Source of the DNA: Lachnospiraceae bacterium
Lineage (GTDB): Bacteria > Bacillota > Clostridia > Lachnospirales > Lachnospiraceae
Assembly: GCA_021770755.1 (NCBI GenBank)
Contig: JAETQI010000010.1
Span: 1 to 64,000 of the forward strand
Direction: 5' to 3'
Length of the DNA stretch: 64,000 bases
The stretch's first letter is position 1. Every line of letters starts with the position of its first letter. The notes beneath the pieces are model-generated. The model was given only the letters and a program-made list of their open reading frames with translations, did not search any database and was not told the DNA's origin. Shown piece after piece: positions 36,291 to 44,454 of this stretch. Made by a program: the position numbers and the translations under genes.

Positions 36291-38447
36291 TTAATCCTGC
36301 ATCAGTCCGCTCACATCCAGTATCAGTGCGATACTGCCGTCGCCAAGCTGCGTACAGCCTGATATCCCGTGCACTTTCTTCACGTATGGCGGTATCGGCT
36401 TTACAACGATCTCCTGCGTTCCGATCAGCTCATCGATCAACACGCACAGCGTGTTTCCCTCGTATTCGAGAAGGAGCATTACACCGTCCTCGACATCCGT
36501 CACCGCATCTTCCAGGTCATACTTCTGGCTCAGCCTGAGGATCGGATAGCATTCGCCCCGGATCATGACATACTCTTCACCGTTAGGCTCATGGATCAAC
36601 TGGTCGTCCGTCACGCGGATGAACTGCTTGATCGCACCTGTCTCCATCACAAACTTCATGTTGCCGTTTCTCATGACGATACCGTCTATGATCGCCATCG
36701 TCAGCGGTATCTTCATCGTCATCGTGGTGCCTTCGCCCTCGACCGAATCGATATCGAGCACACCGCCGATCTTCTGGATATTTTTCACCACGACGTCCAT
36801 ACCGACACCGCGCCCAGAAAATTCAGTGACTTTTTCCTTTGTCGAAAATCCGGGAAATGTGATGAACTGGAATATTTCTTTGTCTGAATAATCGCTCTCC
36901 ACACGGTTATCCGGGAGGATCCCGTTCTCCCATGCTTTCTTGTAGAGTTTATTCCTGCTGAGTCCCTTTCCGTTGTCCCTCACGGAGATCCATACCTTGC
37001 CGCCCTCGTTCTTCGCCTCGAGTGTGACCTTTGCAGGCTCCTTCTTCCCGGCTGCGGCTCTCTCCTCCGGCGTCTCAACACCGTGATCGACCGAATTTCT
37101 GACAAGGTGCATCAGAGGATCCGATATATTTTCGATGATATTCTTATCCACTTCCGTCGTGTCGCCTATCATCTCGAACTCAATATTCTTGCCAAGCTTT
37201 CTTGACATGTCAAACACAGTCCTGTTCATCTTCTGGAATGTGTTTGTCAGCGGCATCATACGCATCGACATGATGAGCTCCTGCATCTCTGTCGTGATCT
37301 TTGACAGTTGCGATGCCGCTTTCTGGAAGTTGGTCAGATCGAGGTTTGGCACCTGCAGGTCCGGATTCTGCAGTACAACGGACTCCGCAATGACCATCTC
37401 TCCCATCAGATCCATCAGCATGTTCATCTTATCGATATTGACGCTCATGAACGCCTGCTTTACTTCTTTTTTCTTCTTCTTGGTGATCTGCTTTGCCTTG
37501 CCGGCTTCCTTCTGAATGACATAGTCGCCTGGCTGCGGTTCTGCCTCCGGCTCCTTCTTCTGTTCCTGCGGAGCCGCCGCCGGAGCTGCGCTGACCTCCT
37601 CCTGAATAGGCTCGTTCGAAAATCCCCGCTCAAACTCCGCGTTGGAGCATTCCATGATATCGATACTGCTGATCTCCGACGTCGTGTCAAGCAGCTCATG
37701 GAGCTTATCCTCCGTGAAATCTCCCCTGACAAGCATCTTGAAACCGTCCGCCAGTATCGTGTCCGACGAACTCTCATCCGTCAGGATATCCTCCGGCGAA
37801 TAGTGCACGTCCTCCGTAAATTCTTTCAGGGCATACGTGGCAGAATATGCGCGCAGATTGCTCATCTGCGTATCTTCATGATATGTAATCTTGATGCGGA
37901 AACACTTCGCATCACCCGATGCCTGCGGCGCAATGTAGAACTGGTTCGGACCCAGATCCATACTTGACGCAGCAGTCGCGGGCGCCGCGTCCGCCTTTGT
38001 CTCCGCCGCCCCTGTACTCTCACCGGAAGAGTCGATCACACCTTTTAATTTCACAAGGAATTTCTCCATCAGGTCGATCAGTTGGGTATTATCGCCATCC
38101 GGATCATTGCCGTCCTTGATCTTCTCCATCTCCCCATTGATGAAATCCAACACCTGGAACACGATATCCGTAAGCTCCATGTGCGGCTCCTCGATACCGA
38201 TGTTCTCGCGCAGGTAGTAGAATATGTCCTCCAATTTGTGGGACACTTTCATAATATTGTCATACATCATGACACCTGATGAACCCTTGATCGTGTGCAT
38301 GATCCGAAAGATCTCATTGATGCTGTTCTCATCAAACGCATCATCGTCCTTCGTTTCCAGTACGATCTCCTCAAGATTTTCCAAAAGCTGGCCATTCTCA
38401 TAAATATATATGTCCACCATTCCGTCTAAATTGAATTCCTCAGCCAT
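36291..38447 (-). CDS. cheA: chemotaxis histidine kinase CheA
   Basis: Protein of 718 residues with domains in order: P1/Hpt with phospho-accepting H51 (IMHTIKGSSG), a linker and P2-like domain (about 170-270), a variable linker, P3 dimerisation, P4 kinase (HLVRNSVDHGVE; DNGKGL; GRGVGMDVV), and a P5 CheW-like domain at the C-terminus. It autophosphorylates under receptor control and feeds response regulators. ATG 38447 (MAEEFNLD) with AAGGGG upstream is preferred to the longer frame. First gene of a six-gene operon from a promoter at 38528-38556. No cheY, cheB or flagellar genes are in the window. Confidence 0.93.
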   Translation of the reverse strand: MAEEFNLDGMVDIYIYENGQLLENLEEIVLETKDDDAFDENSINEIFRIMHTIKGSSGVMMYDNIMKVSHKLEDIFYYLRENIGIEEPHMELTDIVFQVLDFINGEMEKIKDGNDPDGDNTQLIDLMEKFLVKLKGVIDSSGESTGAAETKADAAPATAASSMDLGPNQFYIAPQASGDAKCFRIKITYHEDTQMSNLRAYSATYALKEFTEDVHYSPEDILTDESSSDTILADGFKMLVRGDFTEDKLHELLDTTSEISSIDIMECSNAEFERGFSNEPIQEEVSAAPAAAPQEQKKEPEAEPQPGDYVIQKEAGKAKQITKKKKKEVKQAFMSVNIDKMNMLMDLMGEMVIAESVVLQNPDLQVPNLDLTNFQKAASQLSKITTEMQELIMSMRMMPLTNTFQKMNRTVFDMSRKLGKNIEFEMIGDTTEVDKNIIENISDPLMHLVRNSVDHGVETPEERAAAGKKEPAKVTLEAKNEGGKVWISVRDNGKGLSRNKLYKKAWENGILPDNRVESDYSDKEIFQFITFPGFSTKEKVTEFSGRGVGMDVVVKNIQKIGGVLDIDSVEGEGTTMTMKIPLTMAIIDGIVMRNGNMKFVMETGAIKQFIRVTDDQLIHEPNGEEYVMIRGECYPILRLSQKYDLEDAVTDVEDGVMLLLEYEGNTLCVLIDELIGTQEIVVKPIPPYVKKVHGISGCTQLGDGSIALILDVSGLMQD

Positions 38448-38527
38448 GCAGGGCACCCCTTCCATTTCAAACATTAATCTTACGTTTTTGCATTGTGTTT
38501 CCCGTTGACACAATACAGCTATTTACA

Positions 38528-38556
38528 ATTTTATATCCATTTTGTACAATAGTCAA
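38528..38556 (-). promoter_or_regulatory. promoter of the cheA operon
   Basis: TTGACT (38556-38551), a 17-bp spacer and TAAAAT (38533-38528) on the minus strand; five of six matches in each box. Confidence 0.6.
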
Positions 38557-38585
38557 TGTTTTCTGATAATTTTATTCCATTAGTT

Positions 38586-38780
38586 CTATCCATTTTTTTC
38601 TAACAGGCCGCTTTTGTTCAATAAAACCGACATTGCCGGACTCTGGATCCTGCTTCTGCCAAACATCAGAAATTCTATATCCGCCCCGTCGATCTCGGCA
38701 CTTCCGCACTTCGGGCACCTTCCCTGCGCGTAGTCGAGCAAACCGCATTTTCTGCAAAAAAATATTTTCTGTCGATCCAT
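38586..38780 (-). CDS. small zinc-ribbon protein
   Basis: Protein of 64 residues. Two CxxC knuckles (FCRKCG at about 8-13 and CPKCG at about 22-26) form a rubredoxin-like zinc ribbon; the rest is not recognised. The start at 38780 has no close strong ribosome binding site, so the exact start is uncertain. It stands alone upstream of the cheA promoter and divergent from the SGNH hydrolase gene. May be a small nucleic-acid or protein adaptor. Confidence 0.6.
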   Translation of the reverse strand: MDRQKIFFCRKCGLLDYAQGRCPKCGSAEIDGADIEFLMFGRSRIQSPAMSVLLNKSGLLEKNG

Positions 38781-38911
38781 ACGTTCTTATTTTCGTCTCC
38801 TTACATATATTGTATAATGTTATTTTGGTATTGTTGTAACTTTTTTGTAATATTTTCGAAATTTTTCGACACTTTTTTATTACATTCTGAAATATTTTTT
38901 TAAAATTAGTA

Positions 38912-38940
38912 TTGAATAAATTGCCATCTGCATTTATAAT
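38912..38940 (+). promoter_or_regulatory. promoter of the SGNH hydrolase gene
   Basis: TTGAAT (38912-38917), a 17-bp spacer and a perfect TATAAT (38935-38940). Confidence 0.65.
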
Positions 38941-38994
38941 AATGGAAGAATTATTTACTGATGAAAAGGAGTATATGAAAGGAGCTTTCAAGCT

Positions 38995-39882
38995 ATGAAA
39001 AAATACACCAACTCAGTGATCGCACTTTTTATCTGTATGCTGATTCTGACCCCATCAACAGTATATGCTGAGGAGATGGCATATATGCCTTCTTTCTCCG
39101 TCATACAGCCGATCACGGGCGCGGCGCTTCCGAACGAAGATCTCTCGGAAAGCCTCACGACGCGGTTAAATCTCTATCTTGTGGACAGCTTCACGAACGG
39201 CAGCATCGATGAACAGGAGTTCAACGAGATCGTCTCCAGCGGTATGATCTCCGAAAATGCGTTCTTTGCCGATTCTGTCTTTGTAGGGGATTCGATCACG
39301 GTCGGTTTTCGGGATTACTGCCGTACCCACAGCGATTCCATCGTCTCTGATTCCACTTACTTCCTCGCGAGGGTGAGCTGCTCTGCCAGGGCTGCCATTT
39401 CAGGGAATGCCCTCACTGCCCACGCCAACATCATGCCGATCTATAACGGTCAGGTTCAGTACATCGAGGACTCTGTGGCACAGCTTCCCAATGTATCAAA
39501 GATGTTCATATGTTATGGTATAAACGATCTGACCAACAGCACGCCGGAACAGTTTGTGGCTGATCTCCAGACGCTCATCGCAAGGATCACTGCCAAGACA
39601 CCCGGTCTGCAGGTCTATGTGATCTCTATCCCATGCGTCATGGCTGACGTCAACAACGGCAGATTGAACAACGCAAACATCCAGTCCGCAAACATTCTCC
39701 TGCAGGATGCCTGCGCACAGAACGGCTGGGGCTTTATCAATATCACAGAGCATCTGATGGGTGCGGACAACGCGATCCGACCGGAATACAGTGCCGATCA
39801 GTACGTCCACGAGAACAGCCGCGCGTACAAGATCTGGAACAGTGTCCTGAAAGACTACGCTTTTATGGAGATCACGAAATAA
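38995..39882 (+). CDS. secreted SGNH/GDSL-type hydrolase
   Basis: Protein of 295 residues with a signal peptide (about 1-25, cleavage near VYAEE). Block I FVGDSITVG holds the catalytic Ser, block III ICYGINDL the Asn, and DQYVHEN near the C-terminus the Asp and His. SGNH enzymes remove acyl groups from polysaccharides, lipids or cell-wall glycans; the export signal suggests cell-wall or dietary polysaccharide acetyl esters. The N-terminal 85 residues before the catalytic domain are unassigned. Strong AAAGGAG site. Confidence 0.88.
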   Translation: MKKYTNSVIALFICMLILTPSTVYAEEMAYMPSFSVIQPITGAALPNEDLSESLTTRLNLYLVDSFTNGSIDEQEFNEIVSSGMISENAFFADSVFVGDSITVGFRDYCRTHSDSIVSDSTYFLARVSCSARAAISGNALTAHANIMPIYNGQVQYIEDSVAQLPNVSKMFICYGINDLTNSTPEQFVADLQTLIARITAKTPGLQVYVISIPCVMADVNNGRLNNANIQSANILLQDACAQNGWGFINITEHLMGADNAIRPEYSADQYVHENSRAYKIWNSVLKDYAFMEITK

Positions 39883-39892
39883 CTTCCAAATC

Positions 39893-39922
39893 AAAAAACA
39901 GCTCGAACTGAGCTGTTTTTTT
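39893..39922. terminator. terminator after the SGNH hydrolase gene
   Basis: AAAACAGCTC and GAGCTGTTTT flank a short loop with a T7 run on the plus strand and an A run on the other side, so it can serve both convergent genes. Confidence 0.85.
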
Positions 39923-39938
39923 GTTTCTGTATCATCTG

Positions 39939-40736
39939 TTACCTGACCATATTGGCAAAGTTCATAAAGCTGTCCTCTCCTCCTGCTTCGGAAGAAGATA
40001 CGCTGACAGCGACAAATTTAGCCCCCCGTGCAACCGCCTCATCAAGCACGTCTTTTCCTGCCGTCAGTGTGAAGACGCCGCCTTTTTCAGAAACCTCCAC
40101 CATGCCGGATCCCCTTCCTGCCACGTTATCATCCGTCCTGATCGACGAGGGATTCAGCTCCATCATCTTCTCAAAGCTGCCGTTCTGGTAATCTGCCATT
40201 TTATCCAGTATTTCCTGCGCGATGTCGTCCGGCGACGCATTCGTACTCTCGATGACGAGATTGTAATTGCACATATCATAGTAATCGATATCGTAAACCT
40301 CTTTGTACCGCACTGTCTCTAATTTCTGTCTGTTGACCAGCGCCTTTCTGCAGGTGTCCTGAGACTCATAGGACTCTGAGTCTGCGCGGAGACTGTCGCT
40401 GAACACACGGCGGCTTGCCTCATCAATATCCGTGATGATAAATACCTTGAAGCTCTTGGGTGCAAAGTGCCATGCAAGGCGCGAGTCAAACACGACGTTG
40501 TCCCGTTCCCTCCCGATCCTTGCCGTCGTATCATCGATCATCTTGTCCACGGAATGATCCCCGCGTTCTGCCGCCTCATTGACCTGCCTGTTAAACGCCT
40601 CGACCGAAAGCCCTTTTTCCATGGCAAGCTGCCGGAACACGTTCCCTGTGGAAGAATATTCATACCCTCGCTCTTTCAATATCTTCGCCACACTGGATTT
40701 GCCGCTTCCAAGATTTCCTGTGATCGTAATGTTCAT
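39939..40736 (-). CDS. cytidylate kinase-like P-loop protein
   Basis: Protein of 265 residues. The P-loop is GNLGSGKSS near the N-terminus, followed by FDSRLAWHFAP and a lid-like region, resembling the short CMP kinases (Cmk/AAA_33 type). Extra: about 80 C-terminal residues (from about 185) beyond a normal kinase core, with a Gly/Ser-rich, beta-like pattern. ATG 40736 is chosen over upstream in-frame codons because of GAGAGGAAC 5 bp before it. The substrate is uncertain; a second, different CMP-kinase-like gene lies at 56155. Confidence 0.75.
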   Translation of the reverse strand: MNITITGNLGSGKSSVAKILKERGYEYSSTGNVFRQLAMEKGLSVEAFNRQVNEAAERGDHSVDKMIDDTTARIGRERDNVVFDSRLAWHFAPKSFKVFIITDIDEASRRVFSDSLRADSESYESQDTCRKALVNRQKLETVRYKEVYDIDYYDMCNYNLVIESTNASPDDIAQEILDKMADYQNGSFEKMMELNPSSIRTDDNVAGRGSGMVEVSEKGGVFTLTAGKDVLDEAVARGAKFVAVSVSSSEAGGEDSFMNFANMVR

Positions 40737-40773
40737 CTGATGTTCCTCTCCTTTTCCACATTCTTCCGCAGTT

Positions 40774-41559
40774 CTACTCTGCCACGCTTCCATAGACTTC
40801 GATCTGTGTCAGTGCCGGAAACGGCGACTCCGTCTCCGCCTTGATCAGATCTTTCACCTCCACCCATGTGACAGTCCGCTTCTCAAAAGAAATCGTCTGG
40901 CCGGTCGCAAGCTTTTCCATTCTTCCCGTCACAGTGCTTCCATCAGAAAATGCGAATGTCATTTCCTTCCACCAGTTATCATGCGGAAAATCCGCCCGCA
41001 GATACACGACGATCTTATCCGTCTCGATCGCATGTCCGAAATCGACCCGCAGACATGCCGCCGGATCCCGGTTGATCCCCCATGAAGCGTAGGGCCATTC
41101 GCCGTGCGCGCTGTTTGCCTTCACGCCGTCGATCGCATTCCTTGCTGCAAAAACCGCCTCATTTCTCGTCTCCACATTCGCGGAAGCATGCGGATAAGAA
41201 TTTACATTCTCATGACTGTCGTATACGTTCAGCGCCTGATTCCGGTACGCGCCGATCTCCTCCCTGGATGCAAATCTCGCATAAATATAATGGCAACTGC
41301 CCGCAAAAGCCTTTGGAGAATAACCGCGCCTCGCCTCCCCAAAGGGAACCTTCACCACGACGATCCCCTTCACAAAGACCAGCGCCGCCCCCATGGCATC
41401 ATCCGCCTGAAATACAAAATACCTTGGCTCCCCACAGTACTCGAGCACCACCATGTCGCCTTCCTCATACTCGGACGTCGCTACCAGATATACTTCCTCC
41501 TCGCCCCGCCCGACAAATTTTGTCTCTCCGTTCGCCTTTAACACTTTGATTGAAAACAT
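40774..41559 (-). CDS. discoidin (F5/8 type C)-like protein
   Basis: Protein of 261 residues without signal peptide or TM. The C-terminal half (about 125-258) has a discoidin-like carbohydrate-binding pattern (ARNAIDGVKANSAHGEWPYASWG; LRVDFGHAIETDKIVVYLRAD). The N-terminal half is a small beta-rich domain with no recognised family. A predicted cytoplasmic location is odd for this fold, which normally binds glycans or lipids outside the cell. It precedes the kinase-like gene by 37 bp on the same strand. Confidence 0.7.
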   Translation of the reverse strand: MFSIKVLKANGETKFVGRGEEEVYLVATSEYEEGDMVVLEYCGEPRYFVFQADDAMGAALVFVKGIVVVKVPFGEARRGYSPKAFAGSCHYIYARFASREEIGAYRNQALNVYDSHENVNSYPHASANVETRNEAVFAARNAIDGVKANSAHGEWPYASWGINRDPAACLRVDFGHAIETDKIVVYLRADFPHDNWWKEMTFAFSDGSTVTGRMEKLATGQTISFEKRTVTWVEVKDLIKAETESPFPALTQIEVYGSVAE

Positions 41560-41602
41560 TTCGCTTCCGCCTTTCTATATAATATATGATCATAAAATGA
41601 TT

Positions 41603-42715
41603 TTAAGGATTGCACCGCTTGCACGGCTCATACCCCTGTGCAATGATACTTTCCCTGCTATCCGACGAATCCTTCCGGTTTGTTGTCGGCAGACCGCTGC
41701 AGGATGGTTTGTGGAATTTCATGGTCTTTGTGTTCAGCACATAGGTGACCGCGTCCGGATCATTCCCCGTTTCCTGCTTCTGAACCGGCGCTGTCCAGAC
41801 AGAACTGTTTCCATCCGGCTCTCCGGCCTTCCATGTCTCCGATGCCGGAACATTAAATGTGATCTTCTTCCCGTCTGACGCGGCTATGATCGTTCCGTCC
41901 TCGTCTGTCCTGTATACTTTGACACCATTCATGCGAAATGTGTTGAGTGTCTCGGCATGCGGATGACCGTAGGAATTGTCCTCCCCACAACTGATCACCG
42001 CGCAGGAAGGATTTACGGACTCAAAAAACTGCTGCGACGTGGAAGTCCTGCTTCCATGATGTCCCGCTTTGTAGACATCTGCGGAGAGGTCCACATCCGC
42101 CGCCAACATGTCCTGTTCTGCCTCCTCCCCCGCATCCCCCGTAAAAAGGAACCTGTTCTCGCCGTTCTGGATCATCAGGGCGATCGAGGCGTCATTTGGA
42201 TTGTCATATGTACCGTTGGGCGCCAGTATGGTTATCTTTGCAGTTCCCAGGGCGTACTGTGCCCCGACCCTGGGCGTCGTGTATTTCAGCCGCTTATTGT
42301 CGAGCGCCTGGATCAGCTTCTGATAAGTCTTGTTATCCTTTTCATAATTGGACATAAAGACTTTATCGATCTCAAACTTTGTGATTATGACTGGCGCACC
42401 GCCGATATGGTCCGAATCAGGGTGCGTCAGGATCAGGTAATCAAGCTTTTTCACTTTCTGCTTCTGCAGATAATTCTGGATCGCCGTTCCCTTCGAATAA
42501 TCCCCCGCATCGATCAGCATGGCATGCCCGTCGCACAGGATCAGGGTGGAATCCCCCTGCCCCACGTCGATGAAATGGACTTCCATATTTCCGGCTTTCG
42601 TGTTTTCCGCTTTCGAACCCGATGCGAGGGTCATCTGGGAATTTACCAGAATCCCTCCAGTCAGGATCACTGCCACCAGAAATATGTACCATAAATGCCT
42701 ATGTATTTTCTTCAT
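41603..42715 (-). CDS. exported metallo-beta-lactamase-fold hydrolase, ComEC-like
   Basis: Protein of 370 residues with an N-terminal membrane or signal segment (about 9-30). The MBL domain is close to the C-terminal domain of ComEC/Rec2: FIDVGQGDSTLI, metal ligands THPDSDHIGG, FTGDAGEEAEQD, YKAGHHGS, and AVISCGEDNSYGHPH. The last 45 residues form a separate small domain with a His and three Cys (FHKPSCSG...CKRCNP), as in Ada-type zinc-binding tails. ComEC-related proteins of this kind may cut extracellular DNA. It is followed by the discoidin-like gene (43 bp). Confidence 0.85.
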   Translation of the reverse strand: MKKIHRHLWYIFLVAVILTGGILVNSQMTLASGSKAENTKAGNMEVHFIDVGQGDSTLILCDGHAMLIDAGDYSKGTAIQNYLQKQKVKKLDYLILTHPDSDHIGGAPVIITKFEIDKVFMSNYEKDNKTYQKLIQALDNKRLKYTTPRVGAQYALGTAKITILAPNGTYDNPNDASIALMIQNGENRFLFTGDAGEEAEQDMLAADVDLSADVYKAGHHGSRTSTSQQFFESVNPSCAVISCGEDNSYGHPHAETLNTFRMNGVKVYRTDEDGTIIAASDGKKITFNVPASETWKAGEPDGNSSVWTAPVQKQETGNDPDAVTYVLNTKTMKFHKPSCSGLPTTNRKDSSDSRESIIAQGYEPCKRCNP

Positions 42716-42875
42716 ACCCGGCTGTGCCTCCTTCCATGTCCTGTTTCCTGTTCTCTATCTTATTTCTGTCCTGATTTTAATTATATCAGATTGCCCGTTA
42801 TTTTCAAGCAATTCAAAATTTTTACTTGACTATTTTTACATTCTCTGTTATGATTAATTAACCTTGATTGATCAA

Positions 42876-43220
42876 GGGGTAGTAAAGGTTTCGACAGGGA
42901 ATCTGAAGATGGAGAAGCAGGTCGCAGGCATGCGTCAAATCCAAAATTAAAATTAAACGCTGAAGACAATTTAGCATACGCAGCCTAATGGCTGCTGTCT
43001 GACCCAGTGCACCTACACATTGGGAGCCAGGCATCGATCATGTAGGAAACGACACATATCAAGCTTTGCGTATGTGGGCGTATCATGAAGCTACTGACTG
43101 TATAGGGGCGTTGGTTCGCCTGTACAGAAGGGAAATGAGCACCGCTCGAAACAATCAACTAAGCCTGTAGAAGTACATGGGATGGTTTTTTGGACACGGG
43201 TTCGACTCCCGTCTACTCCA
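42876..43220 (+). ncRNA. ssrA: transfer-messenger RNA (tmRNA)
   Basis: The 5' end GGGGTAG pairs with CTACTCC near the 3' end (7 bp, one G-U), giving the tRNA-like acceptor; GGTTTCGACAGGG and the T-arm GGTTCGACTCCC are the standard tmRNA landmarks. The tag reading frame runs from the resume codon GCT at 42959 to TAA at 42986-42988 and encodes AEDNLAYAA. CCA is not encoded, so it must be added. tmRNA with SmpB rescues stalled ribosomes and marks the unfinished protein for proteolysis. Confidence 0.95.
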
Positions 43221-43274
43221 TTCATGGGAGCCCTTATGATTTATTAACAGAGGGTTTTCAGGAATTTCAACTAT

Positions 43275-43348
43275 GGAAGCATAGCTCAGCTGGGATGAGC
43301 GCTCGCCTGACTAGCGGGAGGCCAAGGGTTCGAGCCCCTTTGCTTCCA
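43275..43348 (+). tRNA. tRNA-Val (anticodon GAC)
   Basis: A 74-nt cloverleaf: perfect 7-bp acceptor (GGAAGCA/TGCTTCC), D arm GCTC/GAGC, anticodon loop CTGACTA with GAC, and T arm AAGGG-TTCGAGC-CCCTT. Discriminator base A; CCA not encoded. It reads valine codons GUC and GUU. It lies 54 bp after tmRNA. Confidence 0.93.
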
Positions 43349-43444
43349 TTTTTTTTGCATTTCTTTGTATCTTTCCTCCGGAATATTTGTACCGCGCACA
43401 TAGTTATCCCTCCAACGGAACACACTATTCATGAGGTAATCTTC

Positions 43445-43957
43445 ATGAAACATTTAAAACGCTGTATGATCATCGGAATCATCTTTGTCCTGTCTGCCGG
43501 AACGCTCTCCCATTTTTTGTTTGAGTGGTCCGACTGTAATTTTGTCGTTGGTCTTTTTACACCAGTCAATGAGTCTGTGTGGGAACATATGAAGCTGTTG
43601 TTTTTTCCAATGCTGGCCTACACACCGATCCCGGTCTGCAGGTTCCGGCGCCAATACCCGTGTATCCTATCCGCAATGTGTTTCGGGCTCCTGTCAGGCG
43701 CGCTTCTGATACCGCTTTTGTACTATGCTTATACAGGTATCATTGGCAAAAATATCTTTGTCCTGGATATCGGTATATTCCTGCTGAGCATTGTCACTGC
43801 CTTTTGGCTTGCCTGCAGACTCACTTTGTCCCGCAGGCTGAAATCTTATACGGTGCTGCTGTGCATTTTAACTGGTCTGCTTGTTGTATGCTTTATTGCA
43901 TTTACTTACCGCGCCCCAGAGCTTACCCTTTTTATCGATCCTTTAAAGAAGGGATAA
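43445..43957 (+). CDS. multi-pass membrane protein, DUF6512-like
   Basis: Protein of 170 residues with about five TM helices. It resembles the DUF6512 family of small Firmicute membrane proteins, including NESVWEHMKLLFFP after the second helix. Function unknown. ATG 43445 follows GAGGTAA; a longer frame would read through the tRNA and is rejected. It precedes the thioesterase gene by 68 bp on the same strand. Confidence 0.75.
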   Translation: MKHLKRCMIIGIIFVLSAGTLSHFLFEWSDCNFVVGLFTPVNESVWEHMKLLFFPMLAYTPIPVCRFRRQYPCILSAMCFGLLSGALLIPLLYYAYTGIIGKNIFVLDIGIFLLSIVTAFWLACRLTLSRRLKSYTVLLCILTGLLVVCFIAFTYRAPELTLFIDPLKKG

Positions 43958-44025
43958 GGCAAAAGAAGGTTGAAAAATATCGAAAATGGGTTAAAATATA
44001 CTTTAGGAAAAGAGGGATCAGTAAT

Positions 44026-44439
44026 ATGAAAAACTATGATGAGATCAGAAATCACTTTTATGGGACACTGGGATTTATACAACTGCTGAATATGAAGATC
44101 ACAGAACTCTCGGAAGGGTACTGCAAAGGCGAGATGCCCCTGCGGCCTGAGATCCTCAATCCGCTTGGCACCGTGCACGGCGGATGTACTTTTGCACTTG
44201 CCGATACGATCGGCGGCAGCGCCGCGCTCACACACGGCGACAGTATCGTGACAGTCGACAGCAACATCCATTACCTTGCGCCGGCGTGCGACACGGAAAA
44301 ACTGATCGCGGAGGCAAAGGAGATCAAGTACGGCTCCACCATCGCAGTCTATGAGGTAAATGTCTACAAGGCGGACGGAACCATGGTCGCCACCTCCACC
44401 CAGTCCTATTTTATCATATCGAAACCGGGCAGGGAATGA
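44026..44439 (+). CDS. PaaI-type hotdog-fold thioesterase
   Basis: Protein of 137 residues, single hotdog domain. The family motif NPLGTVHGGCTFALADTIGG contains the conserved HGG on which acyl-CoA thioesterases of the PaaI/YbgC-like group are built. It converges on a phenylacetate-CoA ligase gene, which fits a shared role in aryl-acyl-CoA handling, such as clearing phenylacetyl-CoA, but the substrate is inferred only. Confidence 0.88.
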   Translation: MKNYDEIRNHFYGTLGFIQLLNMKITELSEGYCKGEMPLRPEILNPLGTVHGGCTFALADTIGGSAALTHGDSIVTVDSNIHYLAPACDTEKLIAEAKEIKYGSTIAVYEVNVYKADGTMVATSTQSYFIISKPGRE

Positions 44440-44449
44440 CCCCTGCCCG
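44426..44449. terminator. hairpin between thioesterase and paaK
   Basis: CGGGCAGGG (44426-44434) and CCCTGCCCG (44441-44449), a perfect 9-bp stem covering the thioesterase stop codon, between two convergent genes. T-tracts are poor. Confidence 0.6.
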
Positions 44450-44454
44450 CGGCA

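Noticed and set aside
38572-38991. 139-codon frame overlapping the zinc-ribbon ORF
   Set aside because: It runs through the AT-rich promoter region of the SGNH gene and has no family motifs, whereas the alternative frame shows two CxxC knuckles.
42876-43220. Protein-coding reading of the tmRNA region
   Set aside because: The acceptor pairing, T-arm and tag codons identify it as ssrA.
43190-43444. Upstream extension of the membrane protein gene
   Set aside because: The longer frame passes through the tmRNA end and the tRNA-Val gene; the ATG at 43445 has its own ribosome binding site.
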